This document shows positions 45,557 to 53,866 of a stretch of DNA of 64,000 nucleotides, in pieces. The first letter of the stretch is position 1. Every line of letters starts with the position of its first letter. The translations under genes were made by a program, and so were the position numbers. This DNA is from Clostridia bacterium (GTDB taxonomy: Bacteria > Bacillota > Clostridia > Lachnospirales > Lachnospiraceae): the NCBI GenBank assembly GCA_910574475.1, contig CAJTAT010000001.1:788554-852553 (forward strand). Direction: 5' to 3'. The notes beneath the pieces are model-generated. The model was not told where the DNA came from. It made no database searches and saw only the letters and a program-made list of their open reading frames with translations.

Positions 45557-46162
45557 CTAAAACAGACTCATCTGCTCATAATCGGACTGGCGTTCCAGCA
45601 AACAGGGAATTTTATGGAGCATAGCTTCTGTCCTGGTATCATCCAGCATCCAATCTGTAATCTCCTCCCGTTCCAGAATCATGGGCATACGGTCATGCAC
45701 TGGCTCCATAGAAGCATTGGCCGCTGTGGTAAGGATCACAAAATGTTCCCCATCTTCATAATGCCTGCAGAACCCAGCCATGAACAGTATCGGTATGTCC
45801 TTTCTGCGAAAGGTATTCTTCTCTTTCTTGGGATTCCACTCATAGAACCATGCTGCCGGGATCACAATCCGCCTGTGCAGAATACTATCTCGGAACATAG
45901 GCTTTTCTAGAGCGGATTCACACCTGGCATTAAAGATCAACGGTTTCCCCTGGAATCCTGGAAATCCCCAGTGCTGCCAGTTACAGCAGACAGTGCCAGC
46001 TTTTTCGGACAAGACTGGTGCCTCCCTACCTGGATAGATATCTCCCGCCCCAATCCTTCTTACAGCTCTTATGGATTCCTGTCTTTGCTTTTCATCCATC
46101 TGTAGGACCAGCTTCTCAATTTCTCTGGCTGTATCATCATCCACATAATATCTGCCACACAT
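45557..46162 (-). CDS. SRAP family abasic-site peptidase (YedK/HMCES-like)
   Basis: A 201-aa SOS-response-associated peptidase that forms a thiazolidine crosslink with abasic sites in single-stranded DNA. The N-terminus MCGRY supplies catalytic Cys2; FNARCESA, PAAWFYEW and PVHDRMPMIL carry the Asn, Glu and His. It lies upstream of dinB on the same strand, giving a DNA-damage tolerance pair. Confidence 0.93.
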   Translation of the reverse strand: MCGRYYVDDDTAREIEKLVLQMDEKQRQESIRAVRRIGAGDIYPGREAPVLSEKAGTVCCNWQHWGFPGFQGKPLIFNARCESALEKPMFRDSILHRRIVIPAAWFYEWNPKKEKNTFRRKDIPILFMAGFCRHYEDGEHFVILTTAANASMEPVHDRMPMILEREEITDWMLDDTRTEAMLHKIPCLLERQSDYEQMSLF

Positions 46163-46192
46163 AAAAACTCTCCTAATTACTTTTTCTCTATC

Positions 46193-46759
46193 TCAGGAAA
46201 TCTTTGACATTCGTATTTCAGTAGCATAAAATACATTATCCTCAAATCTGCCTTTCATGTCAACAGTCATATGCTCTGTTAAATCCTGAAATTCTGCTTC
46301 TACATCCTCATATCTTTCCCCATTGTCATAAATGTTCCTCACATAAAAATATGTATCATCATCAAAAACCACTTGAATCAATTCGGACTCTGGAATATCG
46401 GCCTTAGAACTTGGATGACTGCTTGTCAAGGAACCATCCTCAAGAATTTTCACTTTCGATTCTACGATAAAAAATGAATCCTCTGCAATTTTCCTGACCT
46501 GACCTATGAAATCCGCATCAAAGGCGGCGGCAACATCTGGCTCTAAAACTTGCCATTTCCCCGTAACATTTTCCTGTGATTCTTCCATATCTCCTCCTGT
46601 ATTTTCTGAGGGCGTATCGTTTAATTCTTTCACTGCCTCCTGAGTCTCTTCTGTTTTAGCGTCAGATTTAGAACCGGAACCGCATCCTGCTGCCAATACA
46701 CTCAGCATACAAGCAGTACCAAATACTATCATTACCTTTTTCAATTTTGCTTTCATCAT
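46193..46759 (-). CDS. lipoprotein, paralogue of the one at 41317-41889
   Basis: A 188-aa lipoprotein: signal KKVMIVFGTACMLSVLAAGC with lipobox LAAGC, a Ser/Glu-rich spacer, and a C-terminal domain (FIVESKVKILEDGSL, FDDDTYFYVRNIYDNGERYE, FYATEIRMSKI) paralogous to the one at 41317-41889. Function unknown. AGGAG lies 7 nt before the first of two adjacent ATGs. Confidence 0.75.
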   Translation of the reverse strand: MMKAKLKKVMIVFGTACMLSVLAAGCGSGSKSDAKTEETQEAVKELNDTPSENTGGDMEESQENVTGKWQVLEPDVAAAFDADFIGQVRKIAEDSFFIVESKVKILEDGSLTSSHPSSKADIPESELIQVVFDDDTYFYVRNIYDNGERYEDVEAEFQDLTEHMTVDMKGRFEDNVFYATEIRMSKIS

Positions 46760-46877
46760 TATGTTTCTCCTTTTGATAATTTTTTATTACTTGGACTTTT
46801 CAAATTATTATAATACTGTAGGCTCTAAACTATCTCTAAAACAGATATGCCAGCGGTAAGGTCTAAACTGTGCTATG

Positions 46878-46991
46878 TTAAAATTTCTCTTTCGTCATTC
46901 CGAGAAAAAACCGTAAAATAGGCATCCTCTTTACAATTTCATATATTAAAAAGGTTGCAATAAACGAAATCAATACAATCAATTCGCTCAT
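46878..46991 (-). CDS. small single-pass membrane protein candidate
   Basis: 37 codons from ATG: MSELIVLISFIATFLIYEIV followed by a basic tail KRMPILRFFLGMTKEKF. The hydrophobic helix and positive-inside tail look like a genuine membrane peptide, but the ribosome site is weak (only AGG next to the ATG). An upstream GGAGGGG could drive a start at a rare codon. Nothing else is seen in the 46760-47077 interval. Confidence 0.35.
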   Translation of the reverse strand: MSELIVLISFIATFLIYEIVKRMPILRFFLGMTKEKF

Positions 46992-47077
46992 CCTGGATTT
47001 TTCCCATAAGTCAATTTTGTGCCCCTCCTGCTATTCCTTTATTCTCATGCTCCTTTTTCTTAGCAACACGGGAATTG

Positions 47078-47284
47078 TCAGTCAACCTTATGAAAGTATA
47101 CCGTCTGTTCTTTCATGGATATTTTTCCGACCTGCCATCCATGTTCCGCAAGTTCTTTCTTATATTTCAGGAAAGAGTGGTCAATCGGCACCCCCGCAAT
47201 CTTCTGAATCTCCTCAAAAGTCAACTGAAAAGATTCTTTTCCACTTTTCTGCACATATTCCCACAAAGCGTTGTATTTACTCAT
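47078..47284 (-). CDS. DUF7662-type small protein
   Basis: A 68-aa protein, MSKYNALWEYVQKSGKESFQ then LTFEEIQKIAGVPIDHSFLK, matching the small DUF7662 domain (SKYxxLxxYL...LSFxEIexIxG...H.FL) often found alone near mobile regions. Start chosen at the ATG with AGGAGA 7 nt upstream; an ATG 6 nt earlier abuts the SD. Function unknown, possibly nucleic-acid binding. Confidence 0.65.
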   Translation of the reverse strand: MSKYNALWEYVQKSGKESFQLTFEEIQKIAGVPIDHSFLKYKKELAEHGWQVGKISMKEQTVYFHKVD

Positions 47285-47410
47285 TGCCATTCTCCTCTCG
47301 AATGATTACAAAAATTCAGGACTATCTGAATCTATGTCCCGCTTTTTTCTTAAAAGCATAAACGGAAAACTTGTGGCTCCCAAAGAGCATAAATTCACCC
47401 ACAAAACAAA

Positions 47411-47440
47411 AACCTCGAAAAATCAATGTTTTTCGAGGTT
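47411..47440 (-). terminator. terminator of the tRNA cluster
   Basis: Arms AACCTCGAAAAA and TTTTTCGAGGTT; followed by TTTTGTTTTG on the minus strand. Confidence 0.85.
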
Positions 47441-47448
47441 CTCGTAAG

Positions 47449-47519
47449 AGGCGACAACCAGATTTGAACTGGTGATCAGGGTGTTGCAGACCCACGCCTT
47501 ACCACTTGGCTATGTCGCC
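47449..47519 (-). tRNA. tRNA-Cys (GCA)
   Basis: 71-nt cloverleaf on the minus strand: acceptor GGCGAC/GTCGCC, anticodon loop CTGCAAC with anticodon GCA, T-arm GTTCAAATC. Last of three tRNA-like genes. CCA is not encoded. Confidence 0.93.
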
Positions 47520-47570
47520 ATATACTTATTATATTCTAACAAACTTTTTTTGATACGTCAATATCAAAAA

Positions 47571-47642
47571 TGACTCCTACGGGAATCGAACCCGTGTTAC
47601 CGCCGTGAAAGGGCGATGTCTTAACCGCTTGACCAAGGAGCC
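47571..47642 (-). tRNA. tRNA-Glu (TTC)
   Basis: 72-nt cloverleaf: acceptor GGCTCCT/AGGAGTC, anticodon loop CTTTCAC with anticodon TTC, T-arm GGTTCGATTCC. CCA is not encoded. Confidence 0.93.
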
Positions 47643-47686
47643 CTGTTCCTTATGCCCCTTGGGGCTTTTGTATACCAATGCTTAAA

Positions 47687-47760
47687 CTCCCCGAGTTGGG
47701 CTCGAACCAACAACCCCGCGGTTAACAGCCGCGTGCTCTACCAACGGGTGCGCTCGCACA
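47687..47760 (-). pseudogene. tRNA-Asn (GTT) with damaged 5' half
   Basis: The 3' two-thirds are a normal tRNA-Asn: anticodon stem CGCGG/CCGCG, loop CTGTTAA, T-arm GTTGGTTCGAGCCCAAC and 3' acceptor strand TCGGGGA. The 5' acceptor strand, expected TCCCCGA, reads TGTGCGA (only four of seven pairs form) and the D-stem has a mismatch (GCAC against GAGC). It lies at the left edge of the recombinase element. Confidence 0.6.
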
Positions 47761-47813
47761 CCGATAAGAGTGGGAGAAATATTCTTTCTCAATGTCGTTC
47801 TCACGACTTGTTT

Positions 47814-47842
47814 ATGTTATCATGATTTCGTAACTTTTGCAA
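47814..47842 (-). promoter_or_regulatory. promoter upstream of the tRNA cluster
   Basis: TTGCAA and TAACAT with a 17-nt spacer on the minus strand, about 55 nt before the tRNA-Asn-like sequence. Its presence argues that the element boundary is further right. Confidence 0.45.
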
Positions 47843-47969
47843 GCAGTTTTTTGATTTTTGGGAAATTTTGTGTATTGTGCTTTCCATATCAACTTGCATT
47901 TTGTATATATGCAACAAGGATACACTCATAATGCCTCTGCTCAATGAAAAGCACACTTTTATATCATCA

Positions 47970-49583
47970 TCAAGCTGTAACCTGACTGCTGTTTTTCGAT
48001 TTCCACTCTGAACAAAACTGCTGGTAGGTAACATTCATGTGCATGATAATGTTATAATCTTTCCCCAGCTCAATCCGGTCGAACAACTGGCAGGCAATCA
48101 TTTTTTTCTGCTCTAAGTCCGCCGTGTCAAATTCCTCTGCCCAGCTCTTAAAGCGGCAGTAGGCTGGCAGGATGGCTTCTACCATCTCTTTCTTCTGGTT
48201 CATATCGCTGTCCAGCTTCTCCAGACGTTCTTCACTGTTTGCAATTCTTATCTTTACCACATTGATTGCCTCTTTCAAATCTTCCGGTGAATATAGGCTT
48301 TCTCCCAACAGTGTTTTTCCAATCTCACGCTGCAAGACTTCCAACTGCTTTTTATCTTTGTCCAGTTCAAACACGGTTTTCCGTCTGCTGGCGGTATGTG
48401 CCGCCTGCTGTTTTTTCAAGATTTCCTTATACTTTTCTTCTTCCGGCGCACCGTCCATGCCCTCAAATACCTGACGCATAATCTGGCTGACTGTTTCATC
48501 AACCTTTGCGGCAATGTAGTTTGTCTGTCCATCGCACTCACAAAGTTTGTTCGCCTTGTGGTAACAGCGGTACTTCAATACATCTTTCAGATATTCGCTC
48601 CCGTCCTTACGGAAATAATGGTCTTTATGGTGGGTGGTGGTTATCCTCCCGCCGCAATGCTGGCAGAAGATATTGCCGGACAACATCGCCTCGCCCTTTG
48701 TCCGTATGGCAAGCTGGCGTTTTTCTTCATCGACCTGCGCCCGCTGTTTCAGAATCTCGTCAATCCTTACCGCTTCTTCGTCACTGATAATCCTTAATCG
48801 CTGCAATGCTTCCGAAGTTTCGCCCTCACTGGTACAGCCCCTCGGAAGTGACGCTGACAGTATCCGCAGAATCGACTTGCTGGTAAATTTCTTCCCGTTG
48901 GCTGTCTTATATCCCTGGTCGTTCAGGAAATGCGCCATAACATAACTGCCTGTGCCGTTGTTGATTGTCTTTTCAACAATTTTCCGGTACACTACATACT
49001 GCTCAAGGTCGATTTCATATTTCTTCAGCTCCTGCCCTTTCCGGTTTTTCATTCCGCTCGGCACGATCCGGTATCCATAGGGCAACGCCCCGCCCGTATA
49101 TAGTCCGTCTAATTTCAACTGCTGGATTCTGGTCTTGATTCGGATGGAAGTCTTTTCGCTCTCGCCGGACGCCTGCCAGAACCGGATATAATTTGTCAGT
49201 TTGTCAACGTGCGTTTCAAATCTCTGCTCGCCTTCTTTGACGCTCCACACCTCAACGCCCGCTGTCTTGACAAACCATTCTACAATGAAGGGTGTTTCGT
49301 CATCAATTCGTCCGATACGGTCAAACATGAACACCAGCAGCACATCAAATTCCTTGTTCAGCGCCGCTTCCTGCAAATCAATGATTGCGTCACGGTTCTT
49401 GGCAGACACCTTAAAGCCGGAAACGCCTTTTTCCTCATATTCTTTTACGATTTCCCAATCCTGCCTGTATTTTACAAATTCCTTGCAGGCTCCCCGCTGC
49501 ATGGGGATGTCGTTGTCATGGTTCTCGCTGATGTTTACCTGCTTCTTTGTGGAAACTCTGTATAAAGTGTAAACTCTTTTCAT
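47970..49583 (-). CDS. large serine recombinase of an integrative element
   Basis: A 537-aa site-specific recombinase. The resolvase domain (residues 1-150) has the catalytic Ser in YRVSTKK and VFMFDRIGRIDDE; a recombinase domain (about 170-290, GGALPYGYRI) and zinc ribbon (CQHCGGRITTTHHKDHY) follow, then a long coiled coil (about 380-470). Length and order are those of TndX/TnpX-like integrases of clostridial elements. GGAGG lies 9 nt before the ATG, partly inside a hairpin at 49596-49618. Fragments of a relative lie at 54590-54700. Confidence 0.93.
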   Translation of the reverse strand: MKRVYTLYRVSTKKQVNISENHDNDIPMQRGACKEFVKYRQDWEIVKEYEEKGVSGFKVSAKNRDAIIDLQEAALNKEFDVLLVFMFDRIGRIDDETPFIVEWFVKTAGVEVWSVKEGEQRFETHVDKLTNYIRFWQASGESEKTSIRIKTRIQQLKLDGLYTGGALPYGYRIVPSGMKNRKGQELKKYEIDLEQYVVYRKIVEKTINNGTGSYVMAHFLNDQGYKTANGKKFTSKSILRILSASLPRGCTSEGETSEALQRLRIISDEEAVRIDEILKQRAQVDEEKRQLAIRTKGEAMLSGNIFCQHCGGRITTTHHKDHYFRKDGSEYLKDVLKYRCYHKANKLCECDGQTNYIAAKVDETVSQIMRQVFEGMDGAPEEEKYKEILKKQQAAHTASRRKTVFELDKDKKQLEVLQREIGKTLLGESLYSPEDLKEAINVVKIRIANSEERLEKLDSDMNQKKEMVEAILPAYCRFKSWAEEFDTADLEQKKMIACQLFDRIELGKDYNIIMHMNVTYQQFCSEWKSKNSSQVTA

Positions 49584-49595
49584 TGGCTATATCCT

Positions 49596-49618
49596 CCCGT
49601 AATAAAAATTCATACGGG
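49596..49618 (-). promoter_or_regulatory. hairpin overlapping the recombinase ribosome site
   Basis: Arms CCCGTA and TACGGG with an 11-nt loop. On the mRNA the 3' arm ends within the GGGAGG ribosome site, which could limit recombinase translation. The rest of 49584-50048 holds the remnant at 49741-49807 and the operon terminator. Confidence 0.35.
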
Positions 49619-49740
49619 ATGCACTATATGGAATTTTCAAGGTTCGCTGGCGGCTATCCGCCTGTGCCATTATTATAGGAAGGAACTCTTTCAACCGCAA
49701 ATGTGCGATTTTGAAATTTATAGTGTCACCCGCAAGGCTT

Positions 49741-49807
49741 GTCACCCACATGGAATCTTTGAGCGAACAATACCTATCAAATCATTCTGCACCTACTCAA
49801 CACATAC
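49741..49807 (-). pseudogene. 3' scrap of the small element gene seen intact at 54701-54886
   Basis: The minus strand encodes VQNDLIGIVRSKIPCG then stop, matching VQNDLTDIVGSKLPCA at the end of the 61-codon gene at 54701-54886. By hand 54 of 67 bases agree. A 2-nt length difference breaks the frame just upstream and the rest of the gene is missing. Confidence 0.75.
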
Positions 49808-49886
49808 ATAAAGATAATATATTTTAGTTCTAGGTTTTCTAAGTTACAATAACTATCATTTTTAAGAAAGGACTATATAAAATATA

Positions 49887-49924
49887 AAAGCCAATTGATT
49901 TTTACATTGAAATCAATCAGCTTT
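49887..49924 (-). terminator. terminator of the five-gene island operon
   Basis: Arms AAAGCCAATTGATTT and AAATCAATCAGCTTT (two mismatches), then TTTTATATTTTAT on the minus strand; 125 nt past the last gene. Confidence 0.7.
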
Positions 49925-50048
49925 AAAAAATATTTCTTTTTTAAATTATCAAAATCCTTTTCCGCTCCACAATTTAACACTATATATTAAATATCATTAT
50001 TTCTTTCCTTAATAAATTTTACTTCCATATTAACTGCTTGCCATTCAA

Positions 50049-50618
50049 TCAAACCATACATTCAATCCTCCCTTCAAAGTCCGTTATAATAAGTTTATGA
50101 TTATCACCTAATACATTTTCAAAGTTTTTCAGAGTTTTAACAGCATCCTCCATTTGCCACTCTTCAAATCCTGTAAATTCCTTAGATTTCTTTATATCAT
50201 TGACAGTCGGATATACACCATGTTGATTTTCTTTCTTAATATACATGAGTATTTCCCATTGCAATAAGTCTTTTATCCAATAGCAGTTATCGGCTAAATT
50301 AATAAGAAGATTAGAAGCCGGCAATAAGTACAAACTATAAACCTGATCAAAGGGCAAACCACTTACTTTTGAAAATATAGTCGGTACAATTGTTTCTAAA
50401 AAATAAATTAATAAATCCTTCTTTTTGATATCTAATGTTGAGGCAATTTTAAATGGTCCTATAGAAAAAGTACTTACTGCTGCATCATCCGAAACTACAA
50501 ATCCATCTTTTTCCAGTATTCTACACATATCCCAGAAATTTTCTTCTATAATCTGTGTAGATGTATTAGTTTCATTCCACATTTTGCTAAGATATCCATC
50601 AACCTCTTTCATTTTCAA
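50049..50618 (-). CDS. island operon gene 5: unknown protein, possible winged helix
   Basis: A 189-aa protein with no family I recognise. The N-terminal part is acidic (ILEKDGFVVSDDAAVSTFSI); the centre has a hydrophobic stretch (LLIYFLETIVPTIFSKVSGL) too short on charge breaks to be a sure membrane helix; the C-terminal 65 residues (YIKKENQHGVYPTVNDIKKS) have a winged-helix-like pattern. It is last in the operon, 9 nt after the protease gene, so it may be a regulator or partner of the protease. AT-rich like its neighbours. Confidence 0.6.
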   Translation of the reverse strand: MKMKEVDGYLSKMWNETNTSTQIIEENFWDMCRILEKDGFVVSDDAAVSTFSIGPFKIASTLDIKKKDLLIYFLETIVPTIFSKVSGLPFDQVYSLYLLPASNLLINLADNCYWIKDLLQWEILMYIKKENQHGVYPTVNDIKKSKEFTGFEEWQMEDAVKTLKNFENVLGDNHKLIITDFEGRIECMV

Positions 50619-50627
50619 TCATTCCCT

Positions 50628-52427
50628 TCAAAGAAAAATTTTGACATCTGCTATATCCACATTATAAATCTTTTTATTTTTAAATCTAATCATATATAAT
50701 TCATTAACCTGAGCCACTATTCTTTCCCAAGACAGTTTTCCTAAATCCACATCATACAAAACAACTTTATTATAAAATCCGCATTCCATTCGCATTGTAT
50801 AAGCTAATTCAACGGTCGCATACAGAGGTACACATTTTTCTTTTAGAATAAATAATAACTGTTTAATCCCCTCATGGCTCAACTGCACTTTTTCACTAAG
50901 AATAAGCTTGACACTTAACAATAAGGCTTTAACAGCACGCACTTTTTCACCATTCATAAGATTTAATATGGCATATGAAATCATGCTTTGGATATAAAAT
51001 ATACTATTTTTTCTTTTTTTGCTTTGATAAAACCCGTTATTAACTGCAACGCTCAAACTATGCAAATCAAATTCTTTATTTATACCCCAAAAGCCTATAT
51101 ACCACTGTAATGAGGTGTTTACCACATCTTGTTTACATAATTTTACAGGTTTTTTCTCCAACAACTGCTTATGCTCATTATAAATCTTGAATATTTCCTC
51201 TTTCTCTTGATATGAATAATCCACATTAACAGAAAATAAATTTGTAAGACCTCTTCCATACATAGAAGCCAACTCATAAGCCATATAATCATCAGAAGCA
51301 CCTGGCAAATTAGCAACTTTATCACCTGCATACCTTATTGCTTTAAGCGTTTCATTTGGCAACACTATTTCCTTTTCAATTGCACTTCGGCTATTTATAA
51401 GTGCCTCCAACTTTATCTTTGTATTTGCACTCACTGCGCAGAGCATATCAGAAATATTGCAAAAAACGTTAAAAGCAGATTTGCTTTGATTACGCTTAAA
51501 TAATAATCTAGCGTAAAAATACATAATAGCACATCGCACTTCTGAATTATATTTAGAAAAAACATCACCCTTAATTACATTATATAAAAAAATATCTACG
51601 GGAATTCCTTTATAAAACATATCCGATAGTTTATTCCATGCTTTCTGTTCCAATTCTTCTTCTGAAAAAAGAAAATCTTCCGTATCATCAATAACAGATT
51701 CAATCAATGCCTCTTCATAAAATACTATATTACTCGTTTCTTTCTCATTGAATAACCTATATGTAATATGTAACGGTTCTAAACATTCTTCTACAATTGT
51801 CCTTATGGGAACAGCATATTTAACAGATCCTCTAAGATCTCTTTCCAGATTCCCTAATACGCCTGCGCAAACTACTTCTTCTTTCATATCTACAAGTATC
51901 GGAGCACCAGACAGTCCACATAATACCTTTTGTTCTGGAATAAACTTATTTTGTTCATCAAAAATCAAACTCGTATCTAGCGATATTTGTAACACCTTTT
52001 TTTGATTCGGTATACGTTCTTCTCCCAAAATCTTTCCATCAATACTTGTAAAAACAGTAGTATAATGGGGAACGGCTCCCCTCACAAAGCAATCTAAACG
52101 ACCATGTATAATCGCAATTTCATATGTTTGATATTTCGTGTCGGAATACATTTCAAGTAAAGCATAATCTTGACCAAATTCTCTATATTGTCTAGATAAA
52201 TTTGGGGGAAACACTTTTATTGCATTATACGAATAACCATCTTCATCCTTAACAATTATTGGATGTCCCTTTGCTTCTAGCTCAGAAATCACATGGTATG
52301 CTGTAAGCAAATAATATTTATTGTTTTCCCCAAATAACGTTTTTATTGCAAAAGCAGTTCCCAATGTATTATTTTTGGGAAAATCATAATTTGTCGTTAC
52401 TCGAAAAATACCCGTATTTTCATTCAT
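50628..52427 (-). CDS. island operon gene 4: trypsin-like serine protease fused to a helical domain
   Basis: A 599-aa cytosolic protein (no signal peptide). Residues 1-220 show a trypsin-fold triad: His45 in LLTAYHVIS, Asp87 in GQDYALLEM and Ser173 in CGLSGAPIL. Residues about 240-599 are helical and TPR/HEAT-like by pattern (e.g. AIMYFYARLLFKRNQSKSAF, AILNLMNGEKVRAVKALLLS). Intracellular trypsin-like modules fused to sensor-type repeats recur in bacterial conflict systems, where proteolysis is the effector step; here that is inference. It starts 1 nt after the deoxyribosyltransferase-like gene, so expression is coupled. Confidence 0.8.
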   Translation of the reverse strand: MNENTGIFRVTTNYDFPKNNTLGTAFAIKTLFGENNKYYLLTAYHVISELEAKGHPIIVKDEDGYSYNAIKVFPPNLSRQYREFGQDYALLEMYSDTKYQTYEIAIIHGRLDCFVRGAVPHYTTVFTSIDGKILGEERIPNQKKVLQISLDTSLIFDEQNKFIPEQKVLCGLSGAPILVDMKEEVVCAGVLGNLERDLRGSVKYAVPIRTIVEECLEPLHITYRLFNEKETSNIVFYEEALIESVIDDTEDFLFSEEELEQKAWNKLSDMFYKGIPVDIFLYNVIKGDVFSKYNSEVRCAIMYFYARLLFKRNQSKSAFNVFCNISDMLCAVSANTKIKLEALINSRSAIEKEIVLPNETLKAIRYAGDKVANLPGASDDYMAYELASMYGRGLTNLFSVNVDYSYQEKEEIFKIYNEHKQLLEKKPVKLCKQDVVNTSLQWYIGFWGINKEFDLHSLSVAVNNGFYQSKKRKNSIFYIQSMISYAILNLMNGEKVRAVKALLLSVKLILSEKVQLSHEGIKQLLFILKEKCVPLYATVELAYTMRMECGFYNKVVLYDVDLGKLSWERIVAQVNELYMIRFKNKKIYNVDIADVKIFL

Positions 52428-52428
52428 G

Positions 52429-52836
52429 TTATTTTTTCAATAATGCATCAACTTTTTCAGCTATAATTCCAGCATCTTCACACTCTAATACTAAATCAAA
52501 TAAAGATTCTCTAGCCAATTCATCATCATGTTGTAAAGAAATAATTAATTTCCCCAAAGCAACAGCATAACCCAACTCTAAAGTACTTCCAACACCTAAA
52601 TAACCTTTAGGATTTACCATAATACAAACATCAGCCGTTTTTATTCTATTGAGATGTGCAAACGTTGCTCCCTTCCATAATAATGTTTCGCCTTCCAAAT
52701 CCATACCATCAGTATATTTCCCAATATTATGCAATGGTGGTGTCAATACAATATGCCCTTTTTCCTCCAACTTTTTACATACGGAATGAATTAACTCCTT
52801 GTTTTTCCCACTGCCACATGCTGTAATAATAGCCAT
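52429..52836 (-). CDS. island operon gene 3: nucleoside 2-deoxyribosyltransferase-like protein
   Basis: A 135-aa Rossmann-like protein: MAIITACGSGKNKELIHSVC start, KTADVCIMVNPKGYLGVGST, and the catalytic-type Glu87 in STLELGYAVALGK, the pattern of the nucleoside 2-deoxyribosyltransferase/TIR-related superfamily that cleaves N-glycosidic bonds of nucleosides, nucleotides or NAD. NDT-like domains are known effectors or partners in some retron defence systems. The true substrate cannot be read here. It is 16 nt downstream of the PP-loop gene. Confidence 0.78.
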   Translation of the reverse strand: MAIITACGSGKNKELIHSVCKKLEEKGHIVLTPPLHNIGKYTDGMDLEGETLLWKGATFAHLNRIKTADVCIMVNPKGYLGVGSTLELGYAVALGKLIISLQHDDELARESLFDLVLECEDAGIIAEKVDALLKK

Positions 52837-52852
52837 AATACATTAATCTCCT

Positions 52853-53854
52853 TTACTTTTTTATAATATTTATACTTTCATCTTTATAAATATTTCCCAA
52901 AATTTTTGTCCTGTTATTCCTTACATTAAATTTCAAAAAACCTTCTTCATCCAAATTCATCTTCGCCAATTCCAATAAACAAACTAATAAAGAGCGAGGT
53001 GCATTTTTCAACAATTCATATTGAATCAATTCTCTCGGCGTCAACATTCCCTTATCTCTAAAATTAGTCACAAAGCATTCACTTTCATTAAATATTTTTA
53101 TATTTTGATTTTCAAAATAATCAATAATTTCTTTTTCAAGTACTCCAAAAAGCGGCCTACACATTCGAATAGACGTATTTCCCAAATATTGCACTATCGG
53201 CTCATCTGTCCCAACGTTTTGCGCATATATCTGATTTATTATTTCGTTATACAAAAACAATTTTTGAAACTCATCCTTCTCACAAGAATATAAATATTTC
53301 TGTGATAAAATTAATTTGTAAAAATTTTCATATACAAATTCTTCATGATGATACTCCCAACGATCTATATACATATAAAAAGACTTTAACAATGATGATA
53401 TGACATCTATTGCATGATGTCCATTTGCAATGAAGTGTACATTATTAATTTCTGCCCATCTTTGCAAAATAAGCATTTTAGAATTATGGCAAGGTGTACA
53501 AATCGTAGCCTTTTTAAAACAGCCTCTTCTGACCTTTTTTATATTTTCTAAATTTTCTTCCAGTTCAGCCATTATTTCTGGCATTATATGATTGACTTCT
53601 TCTAAACCAATCAACACACCATCAGATATATCAATTTGTCTAATATTCTCTAATGCTATACTCCAATCTGAGTTATAACCTATATCAATTATAATCGGAT
53701 ATACCTGATATCCTAGTTCTTTCAAAATCAAACATAAGAAAAGAGAATCTTTTCCACCAGAATATGCCACATATATCTTTTCACCTTCAAATAACGAATA
53801 TTTTTCAATAATCTCCTCTACATTTTTTAATATCTTTTCTGGAATATTTCCCAT
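52853..53854 (-). CDS. island operon gene 2: PP-loop ATP pyrophosphatase
   Basis: A 333-aa adenylating enzyme with the N-type PP-loop SGGKDS (residues 32-37), a CxxC pair at Cys119/Cys122 (CTPCHNSK) and ANGHHAIDV, together resembling the TtcA/TilS/NcsA group that activates a base with ATP and adds sulfur or another group. Clade is uncertain, and QueC/QatC-like relatives also use this fold. It lies between the glycosylase-like and deoxyribosyltransferase-like genes, hinting at base or nucleotide modification. 12 nt after gene 1. Confidence 0.82.
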   Translation of the reverse strand: MGNIPEKILKNVEEIIEKYSLFEGEKIYVAYSGGKDSLFLCLILKELGYQVYPIIIDIGYNSDWSIALENIRQIDISDGVLIGLEEVNHIMPEIMAELEENLENIKKVRRGCFKKATICTPCHNSKMLILQRWAEINNVHFIANGHHAIDVISSLLKSFYMYIDRWEYHHEEFVYENFYKLILSQKYLYSCEKDEFQKLFLYNEIINQIYAQNVGTDEPIVQYLGNTSIRMCRPLFGVLEKEIIDYFENQNIKIFNESECFVTNFRDKGMLTPRELIQYELLKNAPRSLLVCLLELAKMNLDEEGFLKFNVRNNRTKILGNIYKDESINIIKK

Positions 53855-53866
53855 ATCTATTCACTC

